A program made the translations under genes and the position numbers. The notes under the pieces are model-generated. The model was not told the origin of the DNA. It did not search any database and was given only the letters and a program-made list of their open reading frames with translations. Shown in pieces: positions 9,134 to 17,854 of a DNA stretch of 64,000 nt. Positions within the stretch are counted from its first letter, which is position 1; every line of letters starts with the position of its first letter. This DNA comes from Actinoallomurus bryophytorum (GTDB lineage: Bacteria > Actinomycetota > Actinomycetes > Streptosporangiales > Streptosporangiaceae), in NCBI RefSeq assembly GCF_006716425.1, contig NZ_VFOZ01000001.1:6076001-6140000 (forward strand), read 5' to 3'.

Positions 9134-10552
9134 ATGGAGCCAATCGATTTGCTGGGACTGCTGGGCCGCTGGTCGGCCGGACGCGGGCCGCTGCACCTGC
9201 TCCTCGCCGCCCGGCTCCGCCGCCTGATCGACGACGGCGAGCTGCCGCCGGGTATGCGGCTGCCGCCGGACCGGACGCTCGCCTCGGCCCTCGCGGTCGG
9301 GCGGAACACGGTCGTGGCAGCGTATGACCTGCTGCGCGACGAGCGGCGGATCGTCCGGCGGCAGGGCAGCGGCACCCGTGTGGCCGGAACCGGCGGCAGA
9401 ACGAGGCCCGACACAACCGCCGCGCCGGTCTTCCTCCACCTGCTCGAACCCCACGACGGCGCGATCATGCTCGCCTGCGCCGCGCCCGCCGGCCCGCCGC
9501 CGGAGCTGGTCGAGGCCTACGAACGGATCCTGCCCGAGCTGGCGGCGACCACGGGCGACCTCGGCTACCATCCGGCCGGCCACCCAGCACTGCGCCGCGC
9601 GGTCGCCGACCGCTACGGGCGGCGCGGAGTACCCACCGGGCCGGACCGGATCTTCATCACCGGCGGAGGCCAGCAGGCGCTGTCGCTGCTCGCCCGCGCC
9701 CTCATCGAACCCGGCGACCGGGTGCTGGTCGAGGCACCTACCTATCCCGGCGCACTGGAAGTGTTCCGCGAGGAGGCGGCCGTGCCGCGTACGCTGCCGG
9801 TCGGGCTCACCGGTTTCGAGGAGGCCCTACGCGCGGATCGGCCGGCACTGGCATATCTGATTCCGACCTTCCACAATCCGACCGGCGCCACGCTGCCCGC
9901 TCTCCCGCGGCGGCGGATCGCCGAGTCGGCCGCGGCGGCCGGCGTGCCGCTGATCGACGACGAGGTCCTCGCCGATCTGGCCTTCCCCGGTGAGGAGACG
10001 CCGCCGCCACTCGCCGCGTACACGGACGCGGTGATCTCGGTCGGATCCCTCAGCAAGGTCATCTGGGGCGGGCTGCGCATCGGCTGGATCCGCGCGCCCC
10101 AGACGCTCATCGCGCGGCTGACGCGGTTGCGGGCCGTACATGACCTGGGCGGCAACATCCCCGCGCAACTCGCCGCCGCCGAACTGCTCCCGCGTCTCGC
10201 GGAGCCGCGTCGGCGCGGCTCCGACGAGCGGCGGACGCGCCACGATCACCTGCGCGCCGAGCTGGCCCGGCACCTGCCCACCTGGGACGCACCCCCCGTA
10301 CGTGGCGGGCAGACGCTGTGGGTACGCCTGCCGTACGGCGACGGAACCTCGTTCGCACAGACCGCACTGCGCCACCGCGTCGCGATATTGCCCGGCGCAG
10401 GCCTCGACGCCTCCGGGGGAGGAGAGCCGTACGTGCGCCTGCACTTTCTCGCCCCGCCCGCCGAACTGACCGAGGCCGTACACCGCCTCGCGAAGGCATG
10501 GCGCACCTACGAGGCCACACGCGTCACCTCACCGGCGGTACTCGCGATCTAG
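9134..10552 (+). CDS. MocR-family regulator (GntR helix-turn-helix fused to aminotransferase domain)
   Basis: A 472-residue fusion: GntR winged helix at about residues 15-85 (PPGMRLPPDRTLASAL, VGRNTVVAAYDLL) and a fold-type I PLP aminotransferase domain at about 110-460. The Schiff-base lysine is Lys308 in GSLSKVIWGG, with FHNPTGA and DDEVLADL also present. MocR proteins (PdxR, GabR, TauR) sense PLP or an amino compound and usually control a divergent gene; here that is the cupin. ATG 9134 starts right after the inverted repeat at 9121-9126. The true effector is unknown. Confidence 0.92.
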   Translation: MEPIDLLGLLGRWSAGRGPLHLLLAARLRRLIDDGELPPGMRLPPDRTLASALAVGRNTVVAAYDLLRDERRIVRRQGSGTRVAGTGGRTRPDTTAAPVFLHLLEPHDGAIMLACAAPAGPPPELVEAYERILPELAATTGDLGYHPAGHPALRRAVADRYGRRGVPTGPDRIFITGGGQQALSLLARALIEPGDRVLVEAPTYPGALEVFREEAAVPRTLPVGLTGFEEALRADRPALAYLIPTFHNPTGATLPALPRRRIAESAAAAGVPLIDDEVLADLAFPGEETPPPLAAYTDAVISVGSLSKVIWGGLRIGWIRAPQTLIARLTRLRAVHDLGGNIPAQLAAAELLPRLAEPRRRGSDERRTRHDHLRAELARHLPTWDAPPVRGGQTLWVRLPYGDGTSFAQTALRHRVAILPGAGLDASGGGEPYVRLHFLAPPAELTEAVHRLAKAWRTYEATRVTSPAVLAI

Positions 10553-10571
10553 GCCACGTTCATGGCGAGTG

Positions 10572-10598
10572 CACCGGCGATCACGATCGCGGCCGGTG
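10572..10598. terminator. Hairpin between convergent genes
   Basis: Stem CACCGGC (10572-10578) with GCCGGTG (10592-10598); the 13-base loop can itself pair further (CGAT/ATCG). It lies in the 55-bp gap between the mocR stop and the convergent serine hydrolase stop, so it could serve both. There is no T-run, which is common in actinobacteria. Confidence 0.5.
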
Positions 10599-10607
10599 TC
10601 CGTGCTG

Positions 10608-11723
10608 TCACGACGCCTCCGGCATGCCGTGGCAGAGTGCGTCGTCCACCGTGGTCAGAACGTCCTGGGATACCGGTGACTGATTGAGCATCACGGTGAC
10701 CTGGCGCCCGTCACGGGTCGCGCCCTCACGCGTCTCGAATCCAGGCCCGTCTCCGCCATGGGCCCAGTAGCTCCCACCGCAGCTCAGCGGTGCGTTGATC
10801 AGACCAAGGCCGTAACGGGCGCCGGGGAACAGCTGGTCCGCCGGGACCGTCGTCGTCATCTGGGCCAGCTGAGCGGGAGGCAGAAGGGAGCCACGGAGGA
10901 GCGCGGCGAAGAACCTGTTCAGATCGTCCGCGGTGGAGATCATCTCCCCTCCGGCCCAGACCACTGACGGGTTCAGCGAGGTGGCGTCGACCTGCCTGTC
11001 GTCGATCGTCGTGTAACCCCGGGCGTGCGGTCCTGGAATGCCCGGGCGGTCACCCGGGACATAGGTGTGCCGCAGCCGCAGCGGTCTCAGGATGCGGTCT
11101 GTGATCTCCGTCCCGTACGGCCGCCCGGTGACCTTCTCGACGAGCAGCCCGGCGACGATGTAGTTCGTCGTGGAGTAGGAGAATGACGTACCCGGCGTGG
11201 CGACCGGCGGGTGCTTCAACGCCAACGCGACCAGTTGCCGCGGGCCGAAGTGATCGAAACGGTGCACGAAGAACTGCCCGGGAGCGAAGAGCGGCAGGTC
11301 ATCGGAGTAGTCGGCCAGGCCGCTGGTGTGCTGCAGCAACTCGCGCACGGTGACGCGGCGACCGTCGTTCCCGTTGCCGCGGATCAGGCCGGGCAGGTAT
11401 CGCTCGACCGGGGCGCCGAGCGCGATCCGGTGCTCGGCGACCAGTTGCAGCACGACGGTGGCGACGAAGGTCTTGGTGTTACTGAAGATCCGGAACGCGC
11501 TGTCCGGACGCACCGGGGTGCGGCTGTGCAGATCGGCGACGCCACTGGTCACCGTCCTGCTTCCGGACGCGTCACGGACCTCGGCGAGCGCTCCGGGAAC
11601 GCCCGCGGCCGTCAGCCGATCCAGATCACGCCGCAGAACATCCGGGGTACCCGAAGCACCCGTCGGCGGCGCGGCGATGATCGTGAACCCGACGGCCATA
11701 CCGCACAGCAAACGAAGGAACAT
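10608..11723 (-). CDS. Secreted serine hydrolase, class C beta-lactamase / D,D-carboxypeptidase family
   Basis: A 371-residue exported protein with a signal peptide of about 24 residues (hydrophobic GMAVGFTIIAAPP then TGASG). Motifs of the R61-type D,D-peptidase/class C family are SNTK (SxxK nucleophile) and HGGDG (HxG, third motif). The second motif reads YST in YSTTNY where YSN is usual. Likely role is hydrolysis of D-alanyl peptides or small esters outside the cell. It lies 12 bp downstream of the TAP-like hydrolase on the same strand, so the two probably form a secreted-hydrolase operon. Confidence 0.88.
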   Translation of the reverse strand: MFLRLLCGMAVGFTIIAAPPTGASGTPDVLRRDLDRLTAAGVPGALAEVRDASGSRTVTSGVADLHSRTPVRPDSAFRIFSNTKTFVATVVLQLVAEHRIALGAPVERYLPGLIRGNGNDGRRVTVRELLQHTSGLADYSDDLPLFAPGQFFVHRFDHFGPRQLVALALKHPPVATPGTSFSYSTTNYIVAGLLVEKVTGRPYGTEITDRILRPLRLRHTYVPGDRPGIPGPHARGYTTIDDRQVDATSLNPSVVWAGGEMISTADDLNRFFAALLRGSLLPPAQLAQMTTTVPADQLFPGARYGLGLINAPLSCGGSYWAHGGDGPGFETREGATRDGRQVTVMLNQSPVSQDVLTTVDDALCHGMPEAS

Positions 11724-11735
11724 CGACGATTCTCC

Positions 11736-13220
11736 TCAGGGGGCAGGGCAGTGGACGTCGTCCGCGGGGAACAGGCCGTCCTCGAGGTACGCGGTTCCGA
11801 TGTCATTGGCGCACCGGTCGGACTTCGTCAGGTACGTGGTGTGGCCGCCCTGGTCGACGGTGACCAGCCGGGCACGCGAGCCCAGTGCCGTACGAAGCTC
11901 CTTCGCGCCCACGTACGGAGTCGCGGGATCGCGAAGGTTGTTGATGATCAGGATCTGGGAGCCGCGCGGACTGGTCCGTACGGTCTCGTCCGGCGGATAG
12001 GGCCAGAAGGCGCACGGCCACACGTTCGAACCCGCGCCGGCCGTCAGCGGATACCGCCGCGCGTCGGCCCGTACGTCGCGCCGGTACACGTCGAGGTCAT
12101 GGGGCCAGCGCGCATCGCCGCAGATCACGCCGTACTTGGCCGCGGTGTCGTTGTCCGTCGGGTCCCGCCACCACAGCTGGAACGAGTCACCCGCCTGGCC
12201 GGCGGCAGAGGCGTCATGCCGCTGGGCGGCGCGGCCGAGCGACGCGAGCAAAGGAAAGGTCGAGTCGTCATAGAGCCCGACGAAGACGGCCATCCGCAAC
12301 TGGTCGCCGGTCAGGACCCCCTGAGGCGTCTGGAGCGGGCGCCGGTCCAGAGCGCGAGCCAGCGCCACGAAACGCGCGTGCACCTGACCCGAGGTACGGC
12401 CGAGCCCGTAGGAACCCGCGGCGGCGAAACGCGCGAAGTCGCCGAACCGTTCATCCACCCCCGGCCCAAGACTCGTACGCCACTCATCGCGCCAGGCCAT
12501 GGACGGGCCGACCACTCCGTCGACGAGCATGCGGTCGGTGTGCCGGGGGAACAGCGAGGCGTACGCGGTACCGAGGTAGGTGCCGTACGAATAACCGAGG
12601 TAGTTGAGCTTCGACTCACCCAGCGCCTGCCGGAGCAGGTCGAGATCGCGCGCCACGTACGCGGTCCCCATGTGGGCCATGACCGGGCCGCCGTACCGCC
12701 CGCACTGATCCGCCACCTGCTTCGCCCGCGCCGCGGTGCCCGCAACGCCGCCCGTGCCCGGCCACGGAATGTTCTCGTGCTGCTGCCGGTCATCCAGCCG
12801 ACATGTCACCGGCGCGCTGTGCCCGAAACCCCGCTGGTCGAAGCTGACGACGTCGTAGCGGTCGCGCAGGCTCTGCGGCGCGAGCCGGTCGAACGTCGAA
12901 GCGTCGCCCAGGTGCGCGGCCGGACCCCCTTCGTTGATGACGAGCACGCCACGCCGCCTGTCCGGGGCCTGACTCCGTACCCGGGACACCGCGATGTCGA
13001 TGGCGGCGCCGCCAGGGTGGCGGTAGTCCACGGGCACGCGCAGGGTGCCGCACGTGGCACGGGACGTACCCACGGGAAAGGGGCACTCGCCCCAGACGAT
13101 TCGAGGCGACGCCGTCGCGGGCGGGGACAGCGCCGGCAGGAGCCCCGCCGACACCGCGAGAACCGCCAGCGACATACGGACCCAGCGCGGAACCGGCGGG
13201 GCGAAACGGGTTGGGGGCAC
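11736..13220 (-). CDS. Secreted alpha/beta-hydrolase, tripeptidyl-aminopeptidase (SlpD/SlpE) type
   Basis: A 494-residue exported protein. GTG 13220 is chosen for its GGAGG box 6 bases upstream; it gives an Arg-containing signal peptide with cleavage near PATAS. The alpha/beta-hydrolase core has an SFDQRGFG strand, nucleophile elbow GYSYG and, in the C-terminal TAP-like domain, RDPATPY (acid) and GGHTTYL (His). Homologues remove N-terminal tripeptides from secreted proteins. Paired cysteines (WGECPF...ATCGTL, CRLDD) suggest disulfides. It is followed by a second secreted hydrolase and is divergent from the histidine kinase. Confidence 0.9.
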   Translation of the reverse strand: MPPTRFAPPVPRWVRMSLAVLAVSAGLLPALSPPATASPRIVWGECPFPVGTSRATCGTLRVPVDYRHPGGAAIDIAVSRVRSQAPDRRRGVLVINEGGPAAHLGDASTFDRLAPQSLRDRYDVVSFDQRGFGHSAPVTCRLDDRQQHENIPWPGTGGVAGTAARAKQVADQCGRYGGPVMAHMGTAYVARDLDLLRQALGESKLNYLGYSYGTYLGTAYASLFPRHTDRMLVDGVVGPSMAWRDEWRTSLGPGVDERFGDFARFAAAGSYGLGRTSGQVHARFVALARALDRRPLQTPQGVLTGDQLRMAVFVGLYDDSTFPLLASLGRAAQRHDASAAGQAGDSFQLWWRDPTDNDTAAKYGVICGDARWPHDLDVYRRDVRADARRYPLTAGAGSNVWPCAFWPYPPDETVRTSPRGSQILIINNLRDPATPYVGAKELRTALGSRARLVTVDQGGHTTYLTKSDRCANDIGTAYLEDGLFPADDVHCPAP

Positions 13221-13335
13221 GGTCTTCCTCCAGAGTTCGATCACGGCCCCGGCATGTTCTCGGAGCGCGGACCGCCGCCACCATCCGCCGATCGGCAGAT
13301 GTCCTCGGCAGAACGGCGTCAGTACGATCCAACCC

Positions 13336-14478
13336 GTGCGGACCAGGCGAGAATCGAGTCCCCTCTGGCAGGTGCCGGCGGGCGCCCTTTGCGCGGTGTG
13401 CCTGGCGCCGGTCGCGGGACCGGCCGGGGCGATCATGGCTGCCGCGGCGGTGGCCACGGTGCCGGCGGCGCTGTGGCGACCCCGCTGGACGCCCGCGCTC
13501 GCCGGCCTGGCCGCGGTCGTGTCTCTCACCGCCGACCTCGTGACACCTTCCCCGGTCTCCCACCGCGTCGTCCTGACGATCGCCGTCGAGCTGGTCGCGC
13601 TGGTCGTCCAGGTGGCGCTGGTCATACGCCGGGCGCCGGCGCGGTACGCGATTCCGCTCGGTGCACTGACCGCCACGGCCGCGATCGTCCTGCCCCTGCG
13701 GTTCACCCTGCGCCAGCCCGCACCGCGCCTCGACGACGCCGTCGTGCCGTGTGCCATGGCGTCGTTCATGGTGATCTGCGCCGTCGCGGTGAGCGGCTAC
13801 CTTCGCCTGCTGGACCACCGCAAGAACGCCGCGATCCAGGCGGCCCGTCGCGCCCAGCGTCTTGAACTCGCTGGTGACCTGCATGATTTCGTCGCCCACG
13901 ACGTGACCGGCATCGTCGTGGCGGCCCAGTCCTTACTGGCCGGCCCGTTCGACTCCGAACAGGCCGAGGCCGTGCTCCAGAGCATCGAGAAGGCCGGCAT
14001 GCAGGCACTGTCGTCCATGGACCGGACCGTGCACGCCCTGCGCGAGACCGAGGCCGGCCACGAACGACCACGCGCCACCCACGGTGTCGCCGACCTGCCC
14101 GAACTGGTCGGCAGGTTCTCGGCGACCGGCACCACACGCGCGTACCTGAACGCCCACCCGGACGCCGGGGACACCCTGCCTCGCGAGGTCGCCGACACCG
14201 CGTACCGCATCGTGGTCGAGGCGCTGACGAACGTGCGCCGGCACGCGCCGGACGCCACCCGGGCCGACGTGGTCCTCGCCATGGACGAGGAGGGCCGGCT
14301 GTCGATCGAGGTGACGGACGACGGCCAGGCCATGCTCCGTCAGCGCCCCTCCGGGGGTACGGGACTGGCCGGGCTCACCGAACGCGTGGCGGTCCTCGGC
14401 GGGGCCCTGGACGCCGGCCCACACCTGTCCGGTTGGCGACTCACCGCGACATTGCCGGCCCGACGGCGGATCCCGTGA
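13336..14478 (+). CDS. NarL-type sensor histidine kinase
   Basis: A 380-residue membrane kinase starting at GTG 13336. Four to five hydrophobic helices fill about residues 10-155 with almost no extracellular loop, so it probably senses something in the membrane. A HisKA_3 box LHDFVAHDVTG with the phospho-acceptor His follows at about 180. The HATPase_c domain has ALTNVRRHA (N box), VTDDGQ and GGTGLAGLTERV (G boxes). The stop overlaps the GTG start of its response regulator (GTGA), so the pair is co-translated. The divergent secreted hydrolases are possible targets. Confidence 0.92.
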   Translation: MRTRRESSPLWQVPAGALCAVCLAPVAGPAGAIMAAAAVATVPAALWRPRWTPALAGLAAVVSLTADLVTPSPVSHRVVLTIAVELVALVVQVALVIRRAPARYAIPLGALTATAAIVLPLRFTLRQPAPRLDDAVVPCAMASFMVICAVAVSGYLRLLDHRKNAAIQAARRAQRLELAGDLHDFVAHDVTGIVVAAQSLLAGPFDSEQAEAVLQSIEKAGMQALSSMDRTVHALRETEAGHERPRATHGVADLPELVGRFSATGTTRAYLNAHPDAGDTLPREVADTAYRIVVEALTNVRRHAPDATRADVVLAMDEEGRLSIEVTDDGQAMLRQRPSGGTGLAGLTERVAVLGGALDAGPHLSGWRLTATLPARRRIP

Positions 14479-15104
14479 TCACAGTCATGATCGCCGACGA
14501 CCAGACGATGGTCCGTGCCGGGCTCCGGCGGATGCTGGAGCAGCAGCCGGACATGTCCGTCGTAGGGGAAGCCGCCGACGGGCTCGCCGCCGTCGACATG
14601 GCACACCGGTTGCGCCCGGACGTGGCGCTGGTGGACATCCGCATGCCCTACCGGGACGGCCTCGAGGTCACCCGGCAACTCACCGGATCTCCGACACGCG
14701 TCGTCGTCGTGACGACCTTCGACCTGGACGAGTACGTCTACGCCGCACTGCGCGGCGGCGCCGCCGGATTCATCCTCAAACGCTCTGGCCCGGCCCTCCT
14801 CGTCGAGGCCGTACGTGCGGCGGTCGCGGGAGAGAGCCTCATCAGTCCATCCGTCACCGTACGACTGCTCCGGCACATCACCGGCCCCCGGCACGCGCCG
14901 GGCGACACTCCACTGACCGGCCGCGAGATCGAGGTCGCCCGCCTGGTCGCCGCCGGCTGGTCCAACGCCGACATAGCCGCTGAGCTGTTCATCTCCCCCG
15001 GGACCGTAAAGACGCATATCGCCAATATCCAGGCCAAACTCGGCACGCGGAACCGCGTCGGCATCGCCGTCTGGGCATGGGAGACCGGCCACGCCGTCCG
15101 CTAG
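14475..15104 (+). CDS. NarL/FixJ-family response regulator
   Basis: A 209-residue two-domain regulator starting at GTG 14475, overlapping the kinase stop; ATG 14487 is a weaker alternative. The receiver domain has the acidic pair ADDQ, the phospho-acceptor in VDIRMP, and the conserved Lys in FILKRSG. The C-terminal LuxR-type helix-turn-helix reads LTGREIEVARLVAAGWSNA followed by PGTVKTHIANI. It is the partner of the preceding kinase. Confidence 0.94.
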   Translation: MITVMIADDQTMVRAGLRRMLEQQPDMSVVGEAADGLAAVDMAHRLRPDVALVDIRMPYRDGLEVTRQLTGSPTRVVVVTTFDLDEYVYAALRGGAAGFILKRSGPALLVEAVRAAVAGESLISPSVTVRLLRHITGPRHAPGDTPLTGREIEVARLVAAGWSNADIAAELFISPGTVKTHIANIQAKLGTRNRVGIAVWAWETGHAVR

Positions 15105-15376
15105 GGGACGACGAGGTTGCGTTTGTCGGCGACGAGGATCCGGTACGCGTGGCCGCCCGCCCCGAGATCACCGCGCTGCGCGAGGGGGCCGATGCGCGCG
15201 CCGCGATCGCGCAGCCCGGCACCTACTCCACGGCGCTGTTGGAACGCGCCGGTGATCTGATCATGGTCAGCGTGGAGGCCACGGGCGCCGACCCCGACAT
15301 GCGCGCCGCCACCGACATGGGAACGACCGCGACCCGTCAGGTCCAATTTGCACTCACCGAGCGCCTGAACGAGTGA
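15077..15376 (+). CDS. Possible small ORF or 5'-truncated gene remnant
   Basis: A 99-codon frame whose only ATG lies inside the response-regulator gene and has no ribosome-binding site. From about base 15120 the translation looks protein-like and acidic (VRVAARPEITALREG, LLERAGDLIMVSVEA, RQVQFALTERL) and would suit the C-terminal end of a larger protein. I do not recognise the family. The opposite strand is also open here (15101-15415), so even the strand is uncertain. It may be a fragment left after a deletion next to the response regulator. Confidence 0.25.
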   Translation: MGDRPRRPLGDDEVAFVGDEDPVRVAARPEITALREGADARAAIAQPGTYSTALLERAGDLIMVSVEATGADPDMRAATDMGTTATRQVQFALTERLNE

Positions 15377-15782
15377 GGCGCACTGCGCGATGGCCTCGAA
15401 CCGGTCATTGTTCACGCATGCTCCACATGGCCGCGGGGCGATCGAGATGGCGGCCCCTCAGAAACGCGCCTTATGGGCTCGCGTGGCGAAGCACCAGGAT
15501 CTCCGCTTCCTTGGAGACATCCGAGCGCCAGGGGAGAGCAAGGCCGGTCGAGAAACCCCAGGTTAAATCCGAGGTTCACATTTGGGCGCCCACAGGCCGG
15601 CCGATTCCCTGAAGTCGGAATGCCTTGTCAAGGAATACTTGTCATGATAAGTGTTATTTGCCGCTTCTGGTGTGCTTGGTTGCATTAGCCCATGTCTGAG
15701 CTGGAAGTGAAGAGGCGCATTGTTTGACCTGGTTGCGATGCGTTTCCCTGTTGCGGTGGTTGCAGAGCCGCAGCGCGGGGTT
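15377..15782. other. Intergenic region, lower G+C, probable promoter of the downstream surface-protein gene
   Basis: No convincing gene is seen in these 400 bases. Base composition drops in 15600-15720. Two TTGTCA boxes at 15625-15630 and 15639-15644, followed by TGATAA at 15645-15650, are promoter-like but unproven. A transcript from here would have a leader of about 200 bases that contains the hairpin element at 15783-15859. Confidence 0.35.
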
Positions 15783-15859
15783 GGGTCGTCTTGGGAGCGA
15801 CCCGGGTTTTGTCCTGCGTTCATCTCTGTCTGCGGCCCTGTCGGGTCGCCCCACTCCAG
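15783..15859 (+). promoter_or_regulatory. Two-hairpin leader element, copy 1
   Basis: Stem GGGTCG (15783-15788) with CGACCC (15798-15803) is followed by GGGTTTT, like an intrinsic terminator or attenuator. A conserved stretch then leads to a second stem GCGGCCC-TGTC-GGGTCGC (one G-T pair) and the sequence CCCCACTCCAG. It ends 11 bases before ATG 15870. The stretch after the first hairpin recurs at 17508-17555, there behind a hairpin of different sequence. Confidence 0.5.
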
Positions 15860-15869
15860 GAGCATGTCC

Positions 15870-17447
15870 ATGACCGCTCAAGGCGCCGGTATCCCGGCGT
15901 ACGACAGCACCGTCGCGGAGGAGCCGCGACGTCCAGGGTCGGTGAGGCGTTACGCGTCCATCGGCCGCCGTGTGGCCAAGGCCACTTTCTACACATTCGC
16001 CATAGTCTTCGTGACCGGCATCTTCGTCGGTCTGCTGATGGGCATGACCAATGCTCATGCCGACGATGGCGGTTCCGGCGGCGACGGCGGTTCGTCCTCG
16101 TCCGGCACCAGTTCGTCCAGTGGTGGCGATGGCGGTTCGTCGTCGTCCAGCGGTGACGGCGGTTCGTCATCGTCTGACGGTGGTGACGGAGGTTCGTCAG
16201 CATCCGACGGCGGTGACGGAGGTTCGTCAGCATCCGACGGCGGTGACGGAGGTTCGTCCGACGGTACGGGAGACTCCTCCTCATCCAGCGACGGCGGGGA
16301 CTCCTCGGCCACCGACACCCAGTCGGTCGCCACCTCGCACGACGCGACGAGTGATGACTCGTCCGCCGAGGCGAGCAGTGACACCCCGTCCACCAAGGTG
16401 AACGGCGAAGCGACGTCCGTTGACGGGATCTCCGTCAGCCACGTTTCGGTCGGCTCGCCGGATCCCAGCAGCACCACGCTGGGCAGTCCGACCGCCGCCG
16501 AGGCGGCCTCCGCCCAGCAGGGCGAGGCCACCGCGACCGCACAGGCGACCGAAACCGCCGCCCAGCAGGCCGAGGCACAGACCACTGATCCCAGTGCCGA
16601 CGCGGTAGCCGCCGCAGCGGTGCCGGGGACGGTGGTGGACAACGCGGTGACGGCGCCACCGGACACGGCCGTCGCGGCAGATCCGGCCACGGACGATGTG
16701 GCGGCTGCGGCCGCGGCGGTTCCGGGGGTGTCGATCGCGACTCCCGAGGAAACAGCCGCAGTGGCTGACGCACAGGCACTGGCCAAGGCCGCAACGGCTC
16801 CGATGGACACGTCTGTCGCAGCGGATCCCGACGGTACGCTTACGCCGGGTGATCCTGCCACGGACGTGGCCGCCGCGGCCGCCGCGGTCCCAGGGGTCAC
16901 GGTCACCGACCCGACCCCGACCGAGATCGGTCACAAGGTCACTGTCGGTGCGGACTTCGCTCTCGGTGTCGGTATGGGGCTCGCGCTCACGTATCAGGAC
17001 CATCCGTATGCCCTCGGCATGAAGGTTCGAACCTGGCTCGGTCTTGGCGCTCAGGCCTATGGCCTGGTCACGCCGGCTATCGAACCTGGTCCGAAGACCG
17101 TGACCTATTTTGTTCAGGGTCAGGTGGGCGTTCCCGAAACCCCGGTTGTGGCCGGGGTCGAAGTGGACTATATGCCGAACAAGCCCCCGGATGATCAGGT
17201 CGCGATCGCTCCCTATCTAGGCGTGCAGTACCCGTTCCAGAACAAACCGTGGGGCAACGTCTGGGGAGTCGAGCAGACGCCGCGCAACGTGAAGACGGGC
17301 GAGCAAAGTGCCGCCACGAAGTCTGTCGGCTACGGCTGGGGCGGCATGGTAGGTGTTGCCGCCGGAGCAAGCGAGTTGGGCGCCGATCCGGCTTCGATCG
17401 GGTTCGTCAGTCCGCCTGCCAACATTTCCATGCACATGATGCACTGA
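15870..17447 (+). CDS. Exported or membrane-anchored Ser/Gly/Asp-rich surface protein of unknown family
   Basis: A 525-residue protein. ATG 15870 has AGGAG 7 bases upstream (15858-15862). Residues about 1-35 are polar with several Arg; a hydrophobic stretch at about 36-58 (FYTFAIVFVTGIFVGLLMGM) ends in NAHADD, a plausible signal-peptidase site. Then come a Ser/Gly/Asp tract with 10-residue repeats (to about 145), a Thr/Ala/Pro region with three imperfect repeats built on VAAAAAVPGV, and a C-terminal part from about 350. That part alternates Gly and hydrophobic residues (VTVGADFALGVGMGLALTY) and could be beta-rich. I recognise no domain. A strong terminator follows at 17487-17511. Confidence 0.8.
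   Translation: MTAQGAGIPAYDSTVAEEPRRPGSVRRYASIGRRVAKATFYTFAIVFVTGIFVGLLMGMTNAHADDGGSGGDGGSSSSGTSSSSGGDGGSSSSSGDGGSSSSDGGDGGSSASDGGDGGSSASDGGDGGSSDGTGDSSSSSDGGDSSATDTQSVATSHDATSDDSSAEASSDTPSTKVNGEATSVDGISVSHVSVGSPDPSSTTLGSPTAAEAASAQQGEATATAQATETAAQQAEAQTTDPSADAVAAAAVPGTVVDNAVTAPPDTAVAADPATDDVAAAAAAVPGVSIATPEETAAVADAQALAKAATAPMDTSVAADPDGTLTPGDPATDVAAAAAAVPGVTVTDPTPTEIGHKVTVGADFALGVGMGLALTYQDHPYALGMKVRTWLGLGAQAYGLVTPAIEPGPKTVTYFVQGQVGVPETPVVAGVEVDYMPNKPPDDQVAIAPYLGVQYPFQNKPWGNVWGVEQTPRNVKTGEQSAATKSVGYGWGGMVGVAAGASELGADPASIGFVSPPANISMHMMH
16152..16260 (+). repeat. 30-bp in-frame tandem repeat encoding Asp/Gly/Ser-rich segment
   Basis: About 3.6 units of a 30-bp repeat inside the preceding gene. 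The units at 16182-16211 and 16212-16241 are identical, 16152-16181 is diverged and 16242-16260 is partial. Each unit codes GDGGSSASDG-like residues. Exact neighbouring units suggest recent expansion, so length may vary among strains. Confidence 0.85.
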
Positions 17448-17486
17448 CCGATCGTCGGCCGGGCGCCGTCCCTCCAGGGCGTGTGT

Positions 17487-17555
17487 CCGGCCGGCTCTCG
17501 GCCGGGGTTTTCCTGCTTTCATCTCTGTTCGCGGCCCCGGGCCGCCCCACTCCAG
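17487..17555 (+). terminator. Intrinsic terminator plus copy 2 of the two-hairpin element
   Basis: Stem CCGGCCG (17487-17493), loop GCTCT, stem CGGCCGG (17499-17505), then GG and TTTT (17508-17511): a textbook terminator 39 bases after the surface-protein stop. The following bases to 17555 repeat copy 1, with TTCATCTCTGT, a second stem GCGGCC-CCG-GGCCGC (17531-17545) and CCCCACTCCAG. Confidence 0.75.
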
Positions 17556-17854
17556 TGGTGACGACGCGCCGAACTTCCTCAGCGCGGAGGATCTCGCCGC
17601 GATCAGAGCAATCGCGAAGACGGATACCAAACGAAGATCCTGTCGGGGCATTCCACCCGCTCGTGGTGGAGGACGAATGCTCAATTCCAGGCGTCGATCA
17701 AACTGTTCGCGTTTTCCTCGCAGGCCAGGAACGTGACCGCCGGGTGTCGGGCGAGATCTCCATCACGAAATGCGCAGGCCTGGGTACGGGCGGTAGCAGC
17801 ATCGTAAAATCCAGTAAACGCATCTGTTGACTATTCGGGCCACCGCCAAAAACA
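17556..17854. other. Unassigned region after hairpin element copy 2
   Basis: No gene can be supported here. The first 60 bases after the element have a protein-like forward reading (NFLSAEDLAAIRAIAKTD) with no start codon and an early drift into Arg-rich noise, which could be the stump of a lost gene. The rest is lower in G+C and leads to the start of the next gene without a clear ribosome-binding site. Confidence 0.4.

Noticed and set aside
11211-13865. Long open frame (884 codons) on the + strand across the two secreted hydrolases
   Set aside because: Runs antisense to two genes with clear catalytic motifs; composition is Arg/Gly/His-rich noise typical of high-G+C antisense frames.
15783-15859. 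Known riboswitch such as c-di-AMP (ydaO) or cobalamin class upstream of a surface protein
   Set aside because: The hallmark conserved strings of those classes are not present; kept only as an unnamed hairpin element.
16152-16260. CRISPR-like 30-bp repeat
   Set aside because: Units are directly adjacent without spacers and are in-frame coding repeats.
16055-17003. Antisense frames over the Asp/Gly/Ser repeats
   Set aside because: They only mirror the repeats on the other strand; the + strand frame has a ribosome-binding site, export signal and terminator.
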